From Dehalococcoidia bacterium (lineage in GTDB: Bacteria > Chloroflexota > Dehalococcoidia > Tepidiformales > Tepidiformaceae), in the NCBI GenBank assembly GCA_003104995.1, contig PQAO01000020.1, positions 38,665-102,664 on the forward strand: a DNA stretch of 64,000 bases, given 5' to 3'. Position 1 is the stretch's first letter. Each line of letters starts with the position of its first letter. Under the pieces are notes generated by a model that was not told the origin of the DNA, did no database searches, and saw nothing but the letters and a program-made list of their open reading frames with translations. This document shows positions 8,029 through 16,177 of the stretch, in pieces. A program made the position numbers and the translations under genes.

Positions 8029-8766
8029 TCAGGCCATCAGGCGGGCCCGCAGCGAGGAGATGGTCGAGGCGCTCACACCGAGGTCGTGGGCATAGCCTTC
8101 GGCGGAGCCGTGTCTCTCGCGCAGCGTCTGAAGCGCAGTCTCGATGGCGTCGCGTGGGGCGGCCAACAGTTGCGCCGCGCGCGTTTCGTCGACGCCGCGC
8201 TCGCGCATCTCAGGCAGCCACTCCTCGAGCATCGGCTTGAGCAGCGATTCGGTCAGGGTGTAGTCGGTGATGATGGTCTCATCGTCCACGCCTGCCATGT
8301 CCAGCAGGAGGGCGGCGGCCACACCAGTCCGGTCCTTGCCGGCGGCGCAGTGGAACAGCACCCGGCCCTCTGCGCCGGCGGTCACTTCCATGAGGGTGCG
8401 ATAGGCGTCCCGGCCCATTTCGAGGAAGCGGCCATAGACTGCGCCAAAGCCCGGGAATTCCTTCTCCATCCCGACGGGCGAGGCATCGTCCTGGAACACC
8501 GGCGCGTGGATGTGGCGGATGCCGTACGGCGCCGGGTCGGGCGTCACGCTGCGCTCGCGTTCAACGTCGGAGCGGAAGTCGATGATGGTGGTGACGCCCG
8601 CCTCGGCAAGGCCGCGCATGCCGGTATCGGTAAGGCGGTGCAGGCTGGCGGAGCGGATGACAGTTTCGCTGGTAACGCGCCCGGACGAGGTGGTGTAGCC
8701 GCCAATGTGGCGGACGTTGTGGGCGATTTCGAGCCGCAGCTCGCGGTTGGTGATGGTTAGCTCCAT
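8029..8766 (-). CDS. Tyrosine/dual-specificity phosphatase (Y_phosphatase3 family)
   Basis: 245 residues. The P-loop H139-C140-AAGKDR-T-G carries the nucleophile Cys140 and Arg146 with the extra Lys-Asp typical of bacterial LipA/MptpB-like phosphatases, which act on phosphotyrosine and phosphoinositides. The N-terminal NVRHIGGYTTSSG and IRSASLHRLTDTG segments, and the general-acid-type region IIDFRSDVERE, also match. Start chosen at the ATG giving MELTITN; the longer frame upstream would overlap the divergent peptidase gene. No signal peptide, so probably cytoplasmic. Substrate unknown; no tyrosine kinase gene is in the window. Confidence 0.85.
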   Translation of the reverse strand: MELTITNRELRLEIAHNVRHIGGYTTSSGRVTSETVIRSASLHRLTDTGMRGLAEAGVTTIIDFRSDVERERSVTPDPAPYGIRHIHAPVFQDDASPVGMEKEFPGFGAVYGRFLEMGRDAYRTLMEVTAGAEGRVLFHCAAGKDRTGVAAALLLDMAGVDDETIITDYTLTESLLKPMLEEWLPEMRERGVDETRAAQLLAAPRDAIETALQTLRERHGSAEGYAHDLGVSASTISSLRARLMA

Positions 8767-8866
8767 GCCAACAGTGTCGCAGATGTGGATGAATCGGGCG
8801 TTAACGATGCCGAACGCGGGGCGCCAGCCGTATGCTTCGGTGACCACCCCGCCGGAGCAGCGCCCC

Positions 8867-9955
8867 GTGATCAACCGCGATCGCATCGTCCAGACCTTCC
8901 TCGAACTCGTCGCCATCGACTCCCCCTCGGGCGAAGAGGACGCCATCGCAGCGGAGCTCGAACGCCGTTTCCGCGACCTCGGGCTCGAAGTAGCCCAGGA
9001 TGCCGCAGGCAACGTCCTCGGCCGCCGCGATGGTGAAGGCGAACCGGTCCTCCTCTCCGCCCACATGGACACCGTCGAGCCGGGCCGAGGCATCAAGCCC
9101 ACATGGGACGGCCCCGACATCATCCGCAGCGACGGCACGACCATCCTCGGCGCCGACAACAAGGCCGGGTGCGCCGTCATCCTCGAAGTGATCCAGTCAG
9201 CCATCGAGGACGGCGCCACGACGCGCCCGATCGAGGTCGCCATCAGCCGCGGCGAGGAGGTTGGACTGGTCGGCGCCGCCAACATGGACTACAGCCGCGT
9301 CGCTGCGAAGGTGGCCATCGTCATCGATAGTGGTGGTCCGCCGTCGAGCATCCAGGGCCAGGCGCCGTATCACTACACGTACGACATCGAAGTGCACGGG
9401 CGCGCGGCCCACGCCGGCCTCGAGCCCGAGAAAGGCGTGCCTGCCATCTCGATCGCCTCGGAGATCGTGCTCGGCCTGCCCCAGGGACGTTTCGATTCGG
9501 AGACCACCGGCAACGTCGGCAAGATCCAGGGCGGGCTCGTGCGGAACGCAGTCCCCGACCACACCGTCATCCAGGGCGAGATGCGCTCGATGGTCGAGGA
9601 AAAGGTTGAGACACTCGTCTCGAAGACGAAGCGCCATATCGAAGGCGTGCAGGAGAAACACCCCGCAGCCCGGATCGACGCGCGCTTCCACACCGCATAC
9701 CCGGGCTACACCCTTACCCCCGACGACCCGGCGGTGAAGCTGTTGTTCCCGGTGCTCGAAGAGCTGGGGTTCACGCCCAACCCCCATCCCGTCGGCGGGG
9801 GCACAGATGGCAACGTCTTCCGCGGCCACGGCATCGCCAGCGTGGTCATCGGCCGGGGCGGCTACAACCAGCACACCAAAGACGAATACCTGGTGATCCC
9901 CGAGATGCTCGAATGCGCGCGGGTGGTTGAAGGGTGCGTTCGCCGCATCCCCTGA
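8867..9955 (+). CDS. M20-family metallopeptidase (peptidase T-like)
   Basis: 362 residues from a GTG start preceded by GGAG. Metal ligands of the co-catalytic di-zinc site are in place: H66-M-D68 (LLSAHMDTVEPG), D97 (LGADNKAG), E130-E131 (ISRGEEVGLVG) and the C-terminal HTKDEY His. A dimerisation lid domain lies between (about residues 165-275, starting YHYTYDIEVHGRAAHAG). The order and motifs are those of tripeptidase T and related M20 aminopeptidases, which remove N-terminal residues from short peptides in the cytoplasm. Divergent from the phosphatase gene with about 100 bases between starts. Confidence 0.9.
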   Translation: MINRDRIVQTFLELVAIDSPSGEEDAIAAELERRFRDLGLEVAQDAAGNVLGRRDGEGEPVLLSAHMDTVEPGRGIKPTWDGPDIIRSDGTTILGADNKAGCAVILEVIQSAIEDGATTRPIEVAISRGEEVGLVGAANMDYSRVAAKVAIVIDSGGPPSSIQGQAPYHYTYDIEVHGRAAHAGLEPEKGVPAISIASEIVLGLPQGRFDSETTGNVGKIQGGLVRNAVPDHTVIQGEMRSMVEEKVETLVSKTKRHIEGVQEKHPAARIDARFHTAYPGYTLTPDDPAVKLLFPVLEELGFTPNPHPVGGGTDGNVFRGHGIASVVIGRGGYNQHTKDEYLVIPEMLECARVVEGCVRRIP

Positions 9956-9956
9956 G

Positions 9957-10343
9957 TCACCAGGCTTGCCGTACATCCCGTTCGCCCTCGCCCCGCGCGA
10001 GGGCCGAGATCCGGTGCGCGAGCACAGCGGAACCGCGGGCCAGGGGCTCGAAACGCCAGGCGACCGCCTCTTCGAACACCTCGGCGGTGGCGCGTGGCAC
10101 GCTGGCTTCGGCGCTCATGATCCACGATCCGGCGAGGAGCCGCAGGTGATACACGGTCGAGCCCCGGTACGTGGCTGCATCCAGCAAGGCCGCCTGTTCC
10201 GCGTATTCCGCAACCACCCGTTCGGCCAGGGCCATCGCGGGGTTCTTCACCATCGGATCGAGATCAACGACCCGCCCGAAGGAAGTCATCAGGTTGCCGT
10301 AGATGGCGTCGGTGATACGAGGCTTCCGGCGAAAGAATGGCAT
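9957..10343 (-). CDS. Hypothetical protein in the YqeC operon
   Basis: A 128-residue soluble protein, mostly helical by composition, that I do not recognise. Its ATG overlaps the stop of the upstream yqeC gene (ATGA), so the two are almost certainly co-translated. The N-terminus is basic (MPFFRRKPR) and the rest carries long Ala/Glu-rich helices with no Cys and few Gly, and no catalytic motif is visible. Coupling suggests a part in molybdenum-cofactor or selenium-linked hydroxylase maturation, but that is inference from position only. Confidence 0.6.
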   Translation of the reverse strand: MPFFRRKPRITDAIYGNLMTSFGRVVDLDPMVKNPAMALAERVVAEYAEQAALLDAATYRGSTVYHLRLLAGSWIMSAEASVPRATAEVFEEAVAWRFEPLARGSAVLAHRISALARGEGERDVRQAW

Positions 10344-11092
10344 CAGCGGACCACCCCATGAATCGCCCCCGCTTCATGGGCGGTCGCGATGACGGCCGTG
10401 TTGTAGCCGCCGTATACGAGCCGGGCGGCGATGTGGTTCGCGACCGCATGGTGTTCCGGCGTCAGCGGGCGGTTGAGGAGCGCGTGCAGCCGTGCGCCCT
10501 CGGGTACGCACTTCCGGCCGCCTTCGGCGTGCAGCAGCGTTTCCACGATGACGTCGGCGGTGACCGGGGCCCCGGTCGCTACCTTCGTCAGGTCGGAGAC
10601 GAGCCCCGGGCGATGCACCCAGTGATCGCTGAGCGGGTGCCCGAGCACGGAAAGACCGACACACACCACGACATCAGTCGCCGACGCGGGGATGGCTGGT
10701 TCGTGCGCTGCGGGGGCTTTGAACGGCCGGTGCGCAGAACCGTCGGCTTCGATCGCCAGGACGTAGTCCCCCGGCGGAAGCTTGCTGACCACCTCCGCCG
10801 GGAAGCCCGTCATGCGGCCCGCCTCGACCTCGGCGGAAATAAATGTGCGGGCCTCGCCGGGGCGCATCTCGCGGGCGAAGGCGGTGGCGAGGCCCTCCGC
10901 GGTGGTCTCGATGCAGCGTGGCATGGCGATGCCGCGCGGCCGGGTGAATCGCACCGTGGTCGTCACCGCCGCGGCGAACCCACGGGCCGCGGCTTCGTTC
11001 GCCAGGGAGAACACCAGGCTGGTCTTGCCCCCGGCGCCGACGGCGGCGACGATGACTCCAGGCCCGAACCCGAATGCTTCGAACAGGTCCAC
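10343..11092 (-). CDS. yqeC: YqeC-type selenium-dependent hydroxylase accessory protein
   Basis: 249 residues with a P-loop G19-A-GGK23-T-S near the N-terminus and the family pattern FISAEVEAGRMTGFPAEVV, VLAIEADGSAHRPFKAPAAHEP and VVVCVGLSVLGHPLSDHWVHRP. YqeC/DUF2478-like proteins are linked to maturation of selenium- or molybdenum-dependent hydroxylases. The gene faces away from mobA, with only 37 bases between their starts, which supports a molybdenum connection. No selD, selA or hydroxylase gene is in the window, so whether selenium is involved cannot be said. Confidence 0.85.
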   Translation of the reverse strand: MDLFEAFGFGPGVIVAAVGAGGKTSLVFSLANEAAARGFAAAVTTTVRFTRPRGIAMPRCIETTAEGLATAFAREMRPGEARTFISAEVEAGRMTGFPAEVVSKLPPGDYVLAIEADGSAHRPFKAPAAHEPAIPASATDVVVCVGLSVLGHPLSDHWVHRPGLVSDLTKVATGAPVTADVIVETLLHAEGGRKCVPEGARLHALLNRPLTPEHHAVANHIAARLVYGGYNTAVIATAHEAGAIHGVVR

Positions 11093-11129
11093 GAGCAGAT
11101 TCTACGGGCTGGGACGCGGTGGCTCTCGC

Positions 11130-11732
11130 ATGGAAGGTTTGACGGCGGTCGTACTCGTTGGAGGCAAGAGCTCGCGGTTCGGCTCCGACAAGGCATCGGC
11201 GCTCCTGCGAGGCCGCCCCTTGCTGCAGTGGGTGCTCGACGCGGTCGGCCAGGTGTGCGAGGCAGTAGTGGTCGTGAAGGCGCGCGGGCAAGTGCTGCCC
11301 GATGCCACCTGCTCCGTGCCGATGACCGTCGTCGAAGACCTTTACGACGCGCAGGGCCCGCTGGCGGGACTGGTGGCAGCCTTCGAAGTTGTGCGCACGC
11401 CCCTCGCCTTCGCGACCTCGTGTGACTCGCCACTGGCAGAGCCGGCACTCATCCGGTTCCTGGCATCCAGGGCGGCTGAAGCAGACGTGGTCTATCCGCT
11501 CGTCGAAGGGCGCCCCCAGCCCCTGGTCGCCGTGTACCGCGCAGCCGCCTGCCTGCCGGTGTTCCGCGAGAACGTGGAGCGCGGCCAGTTGCGGGTCGTG
11601 GTCGCCTACGAGGGGCTTCGCCAGGAGACCGTGACCGGAGAAGAGGCGGCTACTGCCGATCCCCGGCTCCGCACGTTCCTCAATGCCAATACCCCGGAGC
11701 GGCTGGCGGAAATCGACGCGCTCCTGGGTTAG
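11130..11732 (+). CDS. mobA: Molybdenum cofactor guanylyltransferase
   Basis: 200 residues. The N-terminal nucleotide-binding loop reads LVGGKSSRFGSDKA (residues 10-22), a conserved GPLAGL follows (VVEDLYDAQGPLAGLVAAF), then the metal-binding CDSPL motif and a terminal FLNANTPERLAEID. This is the classic MobA pattern: transfer of GMP from GTP to molybdopterin to give the guanine dinucleotide cofactor (related MocA forms use CTP). The loop differs slightly from the canonical LAGG (LVGG). It acts in the cytoplasm before cofactor insertion into DMSO-reductase-like enzymes. Start set at the ATG for MEGLTAVVL; the longer frame overlaps yqeC. Confidence 0.85.
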   Translation: MEGLTAVVLVGGKSSRFGSDKASALLRGRPLLQWVLDAVGQVCEAVVVVKARGQVLPDATCSVPMTVVEDLYDAQGPLAGLVAAFEVVRTPLAFATSCDSPLAEPALIRFLASRAAEADVVYPLVEGRPQPLVAVYRAAACLPVFRENVERGQLRVVVAYEGLRQETVTGEEAATADPRLRTFLNANTPERLAEIDALLG

Positions 11733-11760
11733 GGCCGGTTCACTCCCGGGGCGGGTTCGG

Positions 11761-11788
11761 TTGACAGCCTTTGGGAGCCACCTATGAT
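11761..11788 (+). promoter_or_regulatory. Strong sigma-70-type promoter
   Basis: TTGACA, 16-base spacer, TATGAT. The -35 is perfect and the -10 differs at one base, the best promoter seen in the window. It would start transcription near 11795, giving a leader of about 140 bases ahead of the AAA ATPase gene. Confidence 0.75.
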
Positions 11789-11798
11789 CGCCCAAGAG

Positions 11799-11845
11799 GC
11801 CCGGCGCCAAGTAGCCGGGCGCATCACCCAGGGGGTGGTGCCCGG
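11799..11845 (+). promoter_or_regulatory. Structured 5' leader with two mutually exclusive hairpins
   Basis: Hairpin 1 pairs GCCCGGC (11799-11805) with GCCGGGC (11814-11820). Hairpin 2 uses CCGGGC (11815-11820) again, now with GCCCGG (11840-11845), extended by TCACCC/GGGTGG around a three-base loop. The two cannot form together, the arrangement of an attenuator or riboswitch-like switch. No T-tract follows hairpin 2, so control of translation or a protein target would be more likely than intrinsic termination. It may also be chance pairing in GC-rich DNA. Confidence 0.35.
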
Positions 11846-11934
11846 GGCCGGCTGGCGCCCTTCGCGGGTGGCAACCTTCTCCGTCGGCTCTCCGGCCGCC
11901 CGCCGCGCCGGATAACTACAGGAGTGGGGGACCA

Positions 11935-13335
11935 GTGACAACTCTCGAACGGCCACGAACGGTGGGCGAACTCAAGACCTCCGGCTACCAGGTGCTGCCG
12001 GTGCGCGAAGAGATGCGCAAGAATCTCATCGCCAAGATGCGCGCGGGCGAAGACCTCTTCCCCGGCATCTACGGCTACGAAGAAACCGTCATACCGCACA
12101 TCGTCAATGCCATCCTCGCGGGCCAGGACATCATCTTCCTCGGCGAGCGCGGCCAGGCGAAGTCGCGCATCATCCGCTCGCTAACCTCGCTCCTCGATGA
12201 GGAGATCCCGGTCCTCGCCGGTTGCGAGATCCCCGAAAACCCGTTCCACCCCATTACCCAGGCCGGGCGCGATGTGGTCGCCGGGAAAGGCGACGCCGCT
12301 GAGCTCGAGTGGATCTCCCGGGATCAGCGCTACGGCGAAAAGCTCGCGACGCCGGACATCACCATCGCCGACCTCATCGGCGAGGTCGACCCTATCAAGG
12401 TCGCCGAGGGCCGCTACCTGAGCGACGAGCTGACCATCCACTACGGCCTCATCCCGCGAACCAACCGCGGCGTGTTCTGCATCAACGAGCTGCCCGACCT
12501 TGCCGAGCGTATCCAGGTCGGCCTGTTGAACATCATGGAAGAGCGCGACGTGCAGATCCGCGGCTACCGAATCCGCCTGCCACTCGATGTGTTTATCGTG
12601 GCCAGTGCGAACCCGGAGGACTACACCAACCGCGGCCGCATCATTACGCCGCTGAAGGACCGCTACGGCGCCCAGGTGCGCACCCACTACCCGACGAAGA
12701 TCGAGCACGAAATCGGGATCATGGATGCCGAACACCACCCGGTGCCGGCCGATTTCAACGTGGTGGTCCCGGCCTACATGAAGGAAGTCATCGCCGAGAT
12801 CAGCCGCCTCGCGCGCCGCAGCCCGGACGTGAACCAGCGTTCCGGCGTCAGCGTCCGCGCCTCCATCGCGAACTACGAATCGATGCTCGCAAACGCCCTC
12901 CGCCGGGCGATCCTGACCGGCGAAGACGTCGTCGTGCCACGCGTGAGCGACCTCCCCTACGTCATCCCCGCAATCAGCGGCAAGGTCGAATTCGAGACCG
13001 TCGAGGAAGGCCGCGAAGACCAGATCATCGACAAGCTCATCCAGGGGGCGGTTGTCGCCGTGTTCAATCGCTACTTCAACCTGGGCGAGCTCGAACAGGT
13101 GGTGAACCGCTTCAAGGCCGGCGTGGCCGTCGAAGTTGGCGACATGACGCCAAGCGCGGAGTACGACAGCCTCGCCCGCCAGGTGGAGGGCATCTTCCCG
13201 GCCATCGAAAAGCTCGGGGCGACGAAGAGCTCGGCTGAAGAGGCTTCTGCCGTCGAGTTCCTCCTCGAAGGGCTCCACCTCAACAAGCGCCTGAACAAGG
13301 ACAAAGTCGGCGGCAAGACCCAGTACCGCGGCTAG
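11935..13335 (+). CDS. MoxR/magnesium-chelatase-like AAA+ ATPase
   Basis: 466 residues. Walker A is a variant, G70-ERGQAK76-S, and Walker B is in GVFCINELPDLAER. A sensor-1-type SANPEDYTNRGRI follows, with the C-terminal helical domain after about residue 290. The layout matches the ChlI/BchI-MoxR branch of AAA+ proteins, which remodel partners together with a von Willebrand factor A protein. No VWA gene follows here, so the partner must be encoded elsewhere. GTG start, preceded by AGGAGTGGGGG. The strong promoter and structured leader upstream indicate that it begins its own transcript; the GNAT gene follows directly. Confidence 0.85.
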   Translation: MTTLERPRTVGELKTSGYQVLPVREEMRKNLIAKMRAGEDLFPGIYGYEETVIPHIVNAILAGQDIIFLGERGQAKSRIIRSLTSLLDEEIPVLAGCEIPENPFHPITQAGRDVVAGKGDAAELEWISRDQRYGEKLATPDITIADLIGEVDPIKVAEGRYLSDELTIHYGLIPRTNRGVFCINELPDLAERIQVGLLNIMEERDVQIRGYRIRLPLDVFIVASANPEDYTNRGRIITPLKDRYGAQVRTHYPTKIEHEIGIMDAEHHPVPADFNVVVPAYMKEVIAEISRLARRSPDVNQRSGVSVRASIANYESMLANALRRAILTGEDVVVPRVSDLPYVIPAISGKVEFETVEEGREDQIIDKLIQGAVVAVFNRYFNLGELEQVVNRFKAGVAVEVGDMTPSAEYDSLARQVEGIFPAIEKLGATKSSAEEASAVEFLLEGLHLNKRLNKDKVGGKTQYRG

Positions 13336-13336
13336 C

Positions 13337-13888
13337 ATGGCACCCGAGGCCGTCCGCATCAGTGAAATCCCGGTCCATGGCCCCCTGTTCGAGGGGGCCA
13401 TGGCCGTCTATGGCGAAGCTTTTGCGCGCCCGCCCTACAGCGACCTGGACCGGGGAGCCGAGATACGCCTGCGGCTCCGCGATACCCACGCCCGCCGCAC
13501 CGGCTTCCGGCTGCTCGCAGCAACGGAGCACCCGGAGCGCGTGGTCGGCATGGCCTACGGCTACCATGGAGAACCCGGGCAATGGTGGCATGACACCGTC
13601 TTGAAGCGTGTGACGCCCGAGGTTGCGGCCGACTGGTTCGGCGACTCGTACGAACTCGTCGAACTGGCGGTCCACCCGGACTTCCAGTGCCGCGGCATCG
13701 GCACGGCCCTGGTCGAGGACCTCCTCCGCGGTCGCCCGGAGCGAACCTGCGTGCTGAGCACTCGAACCGACAGCGAAGCGCACCGGCTCTACAGCCGCCT
13801 CGGGTTCGAGCACATCATCGAGATGACCTTCACCGCCGGTGGCTGGCCCTTCTACGTCATGGGCAAGCGGATGACCGCTGACCGTTGA
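13337..13888 (+). CDS. GNAT-family N-acetyltransferase
   Basis: 183 residues. The acetyl-CoA-binding core is LVELAVHPDFQCRGIGTALV, with the Q/R-x-x-G-x-G/A loop (QCRGIGTA), followed by LSTRTDSEAHRLYSRLGF, the typical helix and strand near the C-terminus. It transfers an acetyl group from acetyl-CoA to an unknown amine, protein or small molecule. The ATG lies one base after the ATPase stop, so it is part of that transcript. No membrane segment. Confidence 0.85.
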   Translation: MAPEAVRISEIPVHGPLFEGAMAVYGEAFARPPYSDLDRGAEIRLRLRDTHARRTGFRLLAATEHPERVVGMAYGYHGEPGQWWHDTVLKRVTPEVAADWFGDSYELVELAVHPDFQCRGIGTALVEDLLRGRPERTCVLSTRTDSEAHRLYSRLGFEHIIEMTFTAGGWPFYVMGKRMTADR

Positions 13889-13918
13889 GCCGCCCGGCGG
13901 TATCCTGATCTGTATCCC

Positions 13919-14254
13919 ATGAGCCAGTCCGAAACGTTCCGCTGCGTGAAGTGCAAGCAACAGGTCGACACCCTTTCCTTCGGGACGACCCAGCGCAACC
14001 ACTGTCCCCAGTGCCTCTGGTCGCGCCACGTCGACAACTTCCCGGGCGACCGGAAGTCGGCCTGCGGCGGCCCGATGGAGCCACTCGCGGTGTTTGTCGC
14101 GCAGGGCGGCGAATGGATGCTCATCCACCGCTGCAAGAGTTGCGGCCTGTTGCACGAGAACCGCATCGCTGGTGACGACAACATGATGATCCTGATGGCC
14201 ATCGCGGCGCGCCCCCTGGCGAACCCGCCGGTGCCCATGGAGTACCTGAGCTAA
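13919..14254 (+). CDS. RNHCP-domain zinc protein
   Basis: 111 residues. The N-terminal half has C9-x2-C12 and the family-naming R26-N-H-C-P30 followed by xC and SRHVD, and the C-terminal half adds HRCKSCGLLHENRIAGDD. Four Cys pairs indicate zinc-ribbon folding. The family is widespread in bacteria but its function is unknown; nucleic-acid binding is commonly assumed. A possible -10 box (TATCCT) lies about a dozen bases ahead of the ATG, with no clear ribosome-binding site. Confidence 0.85.
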   Translation: MSQSETFRCVKCKQQVDTLSFGTTQRNHCPQCLWSRHVDNFPGDRKSACGGPMEPLAVFVAQGGEWMLIHRCKSCGLLHENRIAGDDNMMILMAIAARPLANPPVPMEYLS

Positions 14255-14424
14255 GGACCAGTCCCAGCACTATTGAAACGCGACCCCAAGGAAACGGATG
14301 ATGCTGCGGGCCCGGGATCATTCGGATGTGGCGGCCGGCGAGCAGACAACGGTTGGGCCGTTGGCTCCCTCCAACGAGAACCGACAAGTCGCTCAGTTCG
14401 CCTGGCACAACCTCGAAAAACCGC

Positions 14425-14817
14425 TCAGTCGTCGATGGGCTCAAGGCCGGCGATACCGTCCTTCATTGTCTGGATTTCTTCGGGGGAGTGCCCTTCCCAG
14501 CTCAGGAGTTCTGCCACCACCCGCAGCGGCTCCAGGGAGCGATACGACCTGGTGGGATTCCCGGGAAACCGTTTGTCCGTCAGGTTGGGATCATCCATGA
14601 ACGGTCCCGTCGGCTCAACCTCGTAAATGCGGCCCGGGCCGTCGCCTTTGGCGAGTTCCGCCCCCCACGCGGCTGCATTTAGCGTCTCACTGAAGTAAAC
14701 CCAGGGCGACTTCCGCTCTGTGTAGTTGGAGGAATGGCCGGGCTGGATCAGATCCCCGGGCCTCAGGTCCGCCCGGGTACCATGGTAGAAGCGTCGCGGA
14801 TTGGCCGGCGAGGACAT
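14425..14817 (-). CDS. arr: Rifamycin ADP-ribosyltransferase (Arr family)
   Basis: 130 residues. It shows the compact Arr fold signatures: FYHGTRADLRPGDL with His12, WVYFSETLNAAAWGAELA with Tyr41, and YEVEPTGPFMDDPNLTDK with the Asp pair 75-76, then RFPGNPTRSYRS and the EPLRVV strand. His, Tyr and Asp at these places are the NAD-handling triad of Arr enzymes, which inactivate rifampicin by ADP-ribosylation of its C23 hydroxyl. Start set at ATG 14817; a TTG 12 codons upstream (14853) would give 142 residues, closer to the usual Arr length. The gene stands alone, with no integron or transposase around it, so it looks like a chromosomal environmental copy. Confidence 0.88.
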   Translation of the reverse strand: MSSPANPRRFYHGTRADLRPGDLIQPGHSSNYTERKSPWVYFSETLNAAAWGAELAKGDGPGRIYEVEPTGPFMDDPNLTDKRFPGNPTRSYRSLEPLRVVAELLSWEGHSPEEIQTMKDGIAGLEPIDD

Positions 14818-14916
14818 CACGTATAACTTGGAGCTTCCCCGGCAGTTGGACAAGCACCACCGCGGGAAGTGAACGGCAAACGCTGCCTCAGCCCGGCCAA
14901 TGGGCCACCGTAGACC

Positions 14917-16173
14917 TTACAGCGCCAGCGCCGCCGGCCCTTCCAGCAACGCCTGGATCTCCTTGATGAAGCGCGCGCCTTCCGCGCCGTCGCTCACCCG
15001 GTGGTCGGCGCTCAGGGCAACCTTCATCATCTGCCGGACCACGACCTCGCCGTCGCGCACCACCGCCTGCGGCATCACCGAGCCGACGCCCAGGATGGCC
15101 GCCTGGGGCGGGTTGATGATGCCGATCAGCGTCTCAACGCCGAACGCGCCCAGGTTCGTAATCGTGAACGTGCCGTCGCTGAGCTCATCCGCCTTGAGGC
15201 GGCCTTCCCTGGCCCGGTTGATGAGGTCTTTCGACTCCGCAGCAATCCGCCCCAGCGATTTCGACTGGCAGTCGAGGATCGCCGGCGCGATCAGCCCGTC
15301 GTCGAGCGCCACGCCGATGCAGACGTTCTCCCGCTCGTGGTGGACAAGCCCCTCTTCCGAGAACTCGGCATTGAACTTCGGGTGCCGATCGAGGGCGATC
15401 GCGCATGCCTTCACCACGAGGTCGTTGATGCTGACGCGCTGCTCGTCCGTCGCCGAGGCGTTGAGCTGCTCGCGGAACGCCAGCGCCGCCGTCATGTCGA
15501 TATCCAGCGTGAGGTAATAGTGGGGCTGCGTCTGCTTGGAAAGCGTCATCCGGCGCGCGATCGCCTGTCTCATCTTGCTCAGGCCCTCGATCGCGCCTGC
15601 AGCCGGCCGTGCTGCCGGGGCTGCCGATCGGGCGGCTGCCGGCTCGGCAGGGGGGGCCTTCCTGGTCCCGGCGGCAATCGCCGATTCGATATCGCGCCGA
15701 AGGATGCGGCCGTCGGGCCCGCTGCCACTTAGTGCGGTGATGTCGACGCCCGCGTCGCGTGCCATCCGCCGCGCGACCGGTGAGACGCGGATGCGCCCGC
15801 TGGCATCGGTTTCAGCGGCCGCGGCCGGGGCCGCCGACGTCGAGGCGACCGCTCGCTCTTTCGCTTCGGGTTCGATCGCCCGGCGAGCTGGTGTCTCGGC
15901 AGGCGGCTTCCGGTCGATTTCGGGCGCGGCCTCCGACGGTTCGCCGAGGAGCGCGATCACGTCGCCCACCGGGACGACGTCGCCCTCGCTCGCGAGCTGC
16001 TTGAGGATCGTGCCGGACTCATACGCCTCGAGCTCGACCGTCGCCTTGTCGGTCTCGATCTCGGCGAGAATGTCGCCCCGCTGGACGCTGTCGCCAACCT
16101 GTTTCAGCCACTTGAGTAGCGTGCCTTCGGTCATATCGGCGCCCATCTGGGGCATGGTGACTTCGATCGCCAC
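14917..16173 (-). CDS. pdhC: Dihydrolipoamide acyltransferase, E2 of a 2-oxoacid dehydrogenase
   Basis: 418 residues. One lipoyl domain (residues 1-78, lipoylated K43 in EIETDKATVE), an Ala/Pro/Glu-rich linker, a peripheral-subunit-binding domain (RVSPVARRMARDAGVDITAL), a second Ala-rich linker, then the catalytic acetyltransferase core ending with DHRVSDG (390-396), where His391 and Asp395 are catalytic. It moves the acetyl group from lipoamide to CoA and forms the core of the complex. Last gene of the lpdA-pdhA-pdhB-pdhC operon, 4 bases after pdhB. Pyruvate is the likeliest substrate given the partner genes, but branched-chain 2-oxoacids cannot be excluded. Confidence 0.93.
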   Translation of the reverse strand: MAIEVTMPQMGADMTEGTLLKWLKQVGDSVQRGDILAEIETDKATVELEAYESGTILKQLASEGDVVPVGDVIALLGEPSEAAPEIDRKPPAETPARRAIEPEAKERAVASTSAAPAAAAETDASGRIRVSPVARRMARDAGVDITALSGSGPDGRILRRDIESAIAAGTRKAPPAEPAAARSAAPAARPAAGAIEGLSKMRQAIARRMTLSKQTQPHYYLTLDIDMTAALAFREQLNASATDEQRVSINDLVVKACAIALDRHPKFNAEFSEEGLVHHERENVCIGVALDDGLIAPAILDCQSKSLGRIAAESKDLINRAREGRLKADELSDGTFTITNLGAFGVETLIGIINPPQAAILGVGSVMPQAVVRDGEVVVRQMMKVALSADHRVSDGAEGARFIKEIQALLEGPAALAL

Positions 16174-16177
16174 GGGG

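Noticed and set aside
11799..11934. A molybdenum-cofactor or other known riboswitch ahead of the AAA ATPase
   Set aside because: No conserved core of a named class could be recognised; only the mutually exclusive pairing is reported.
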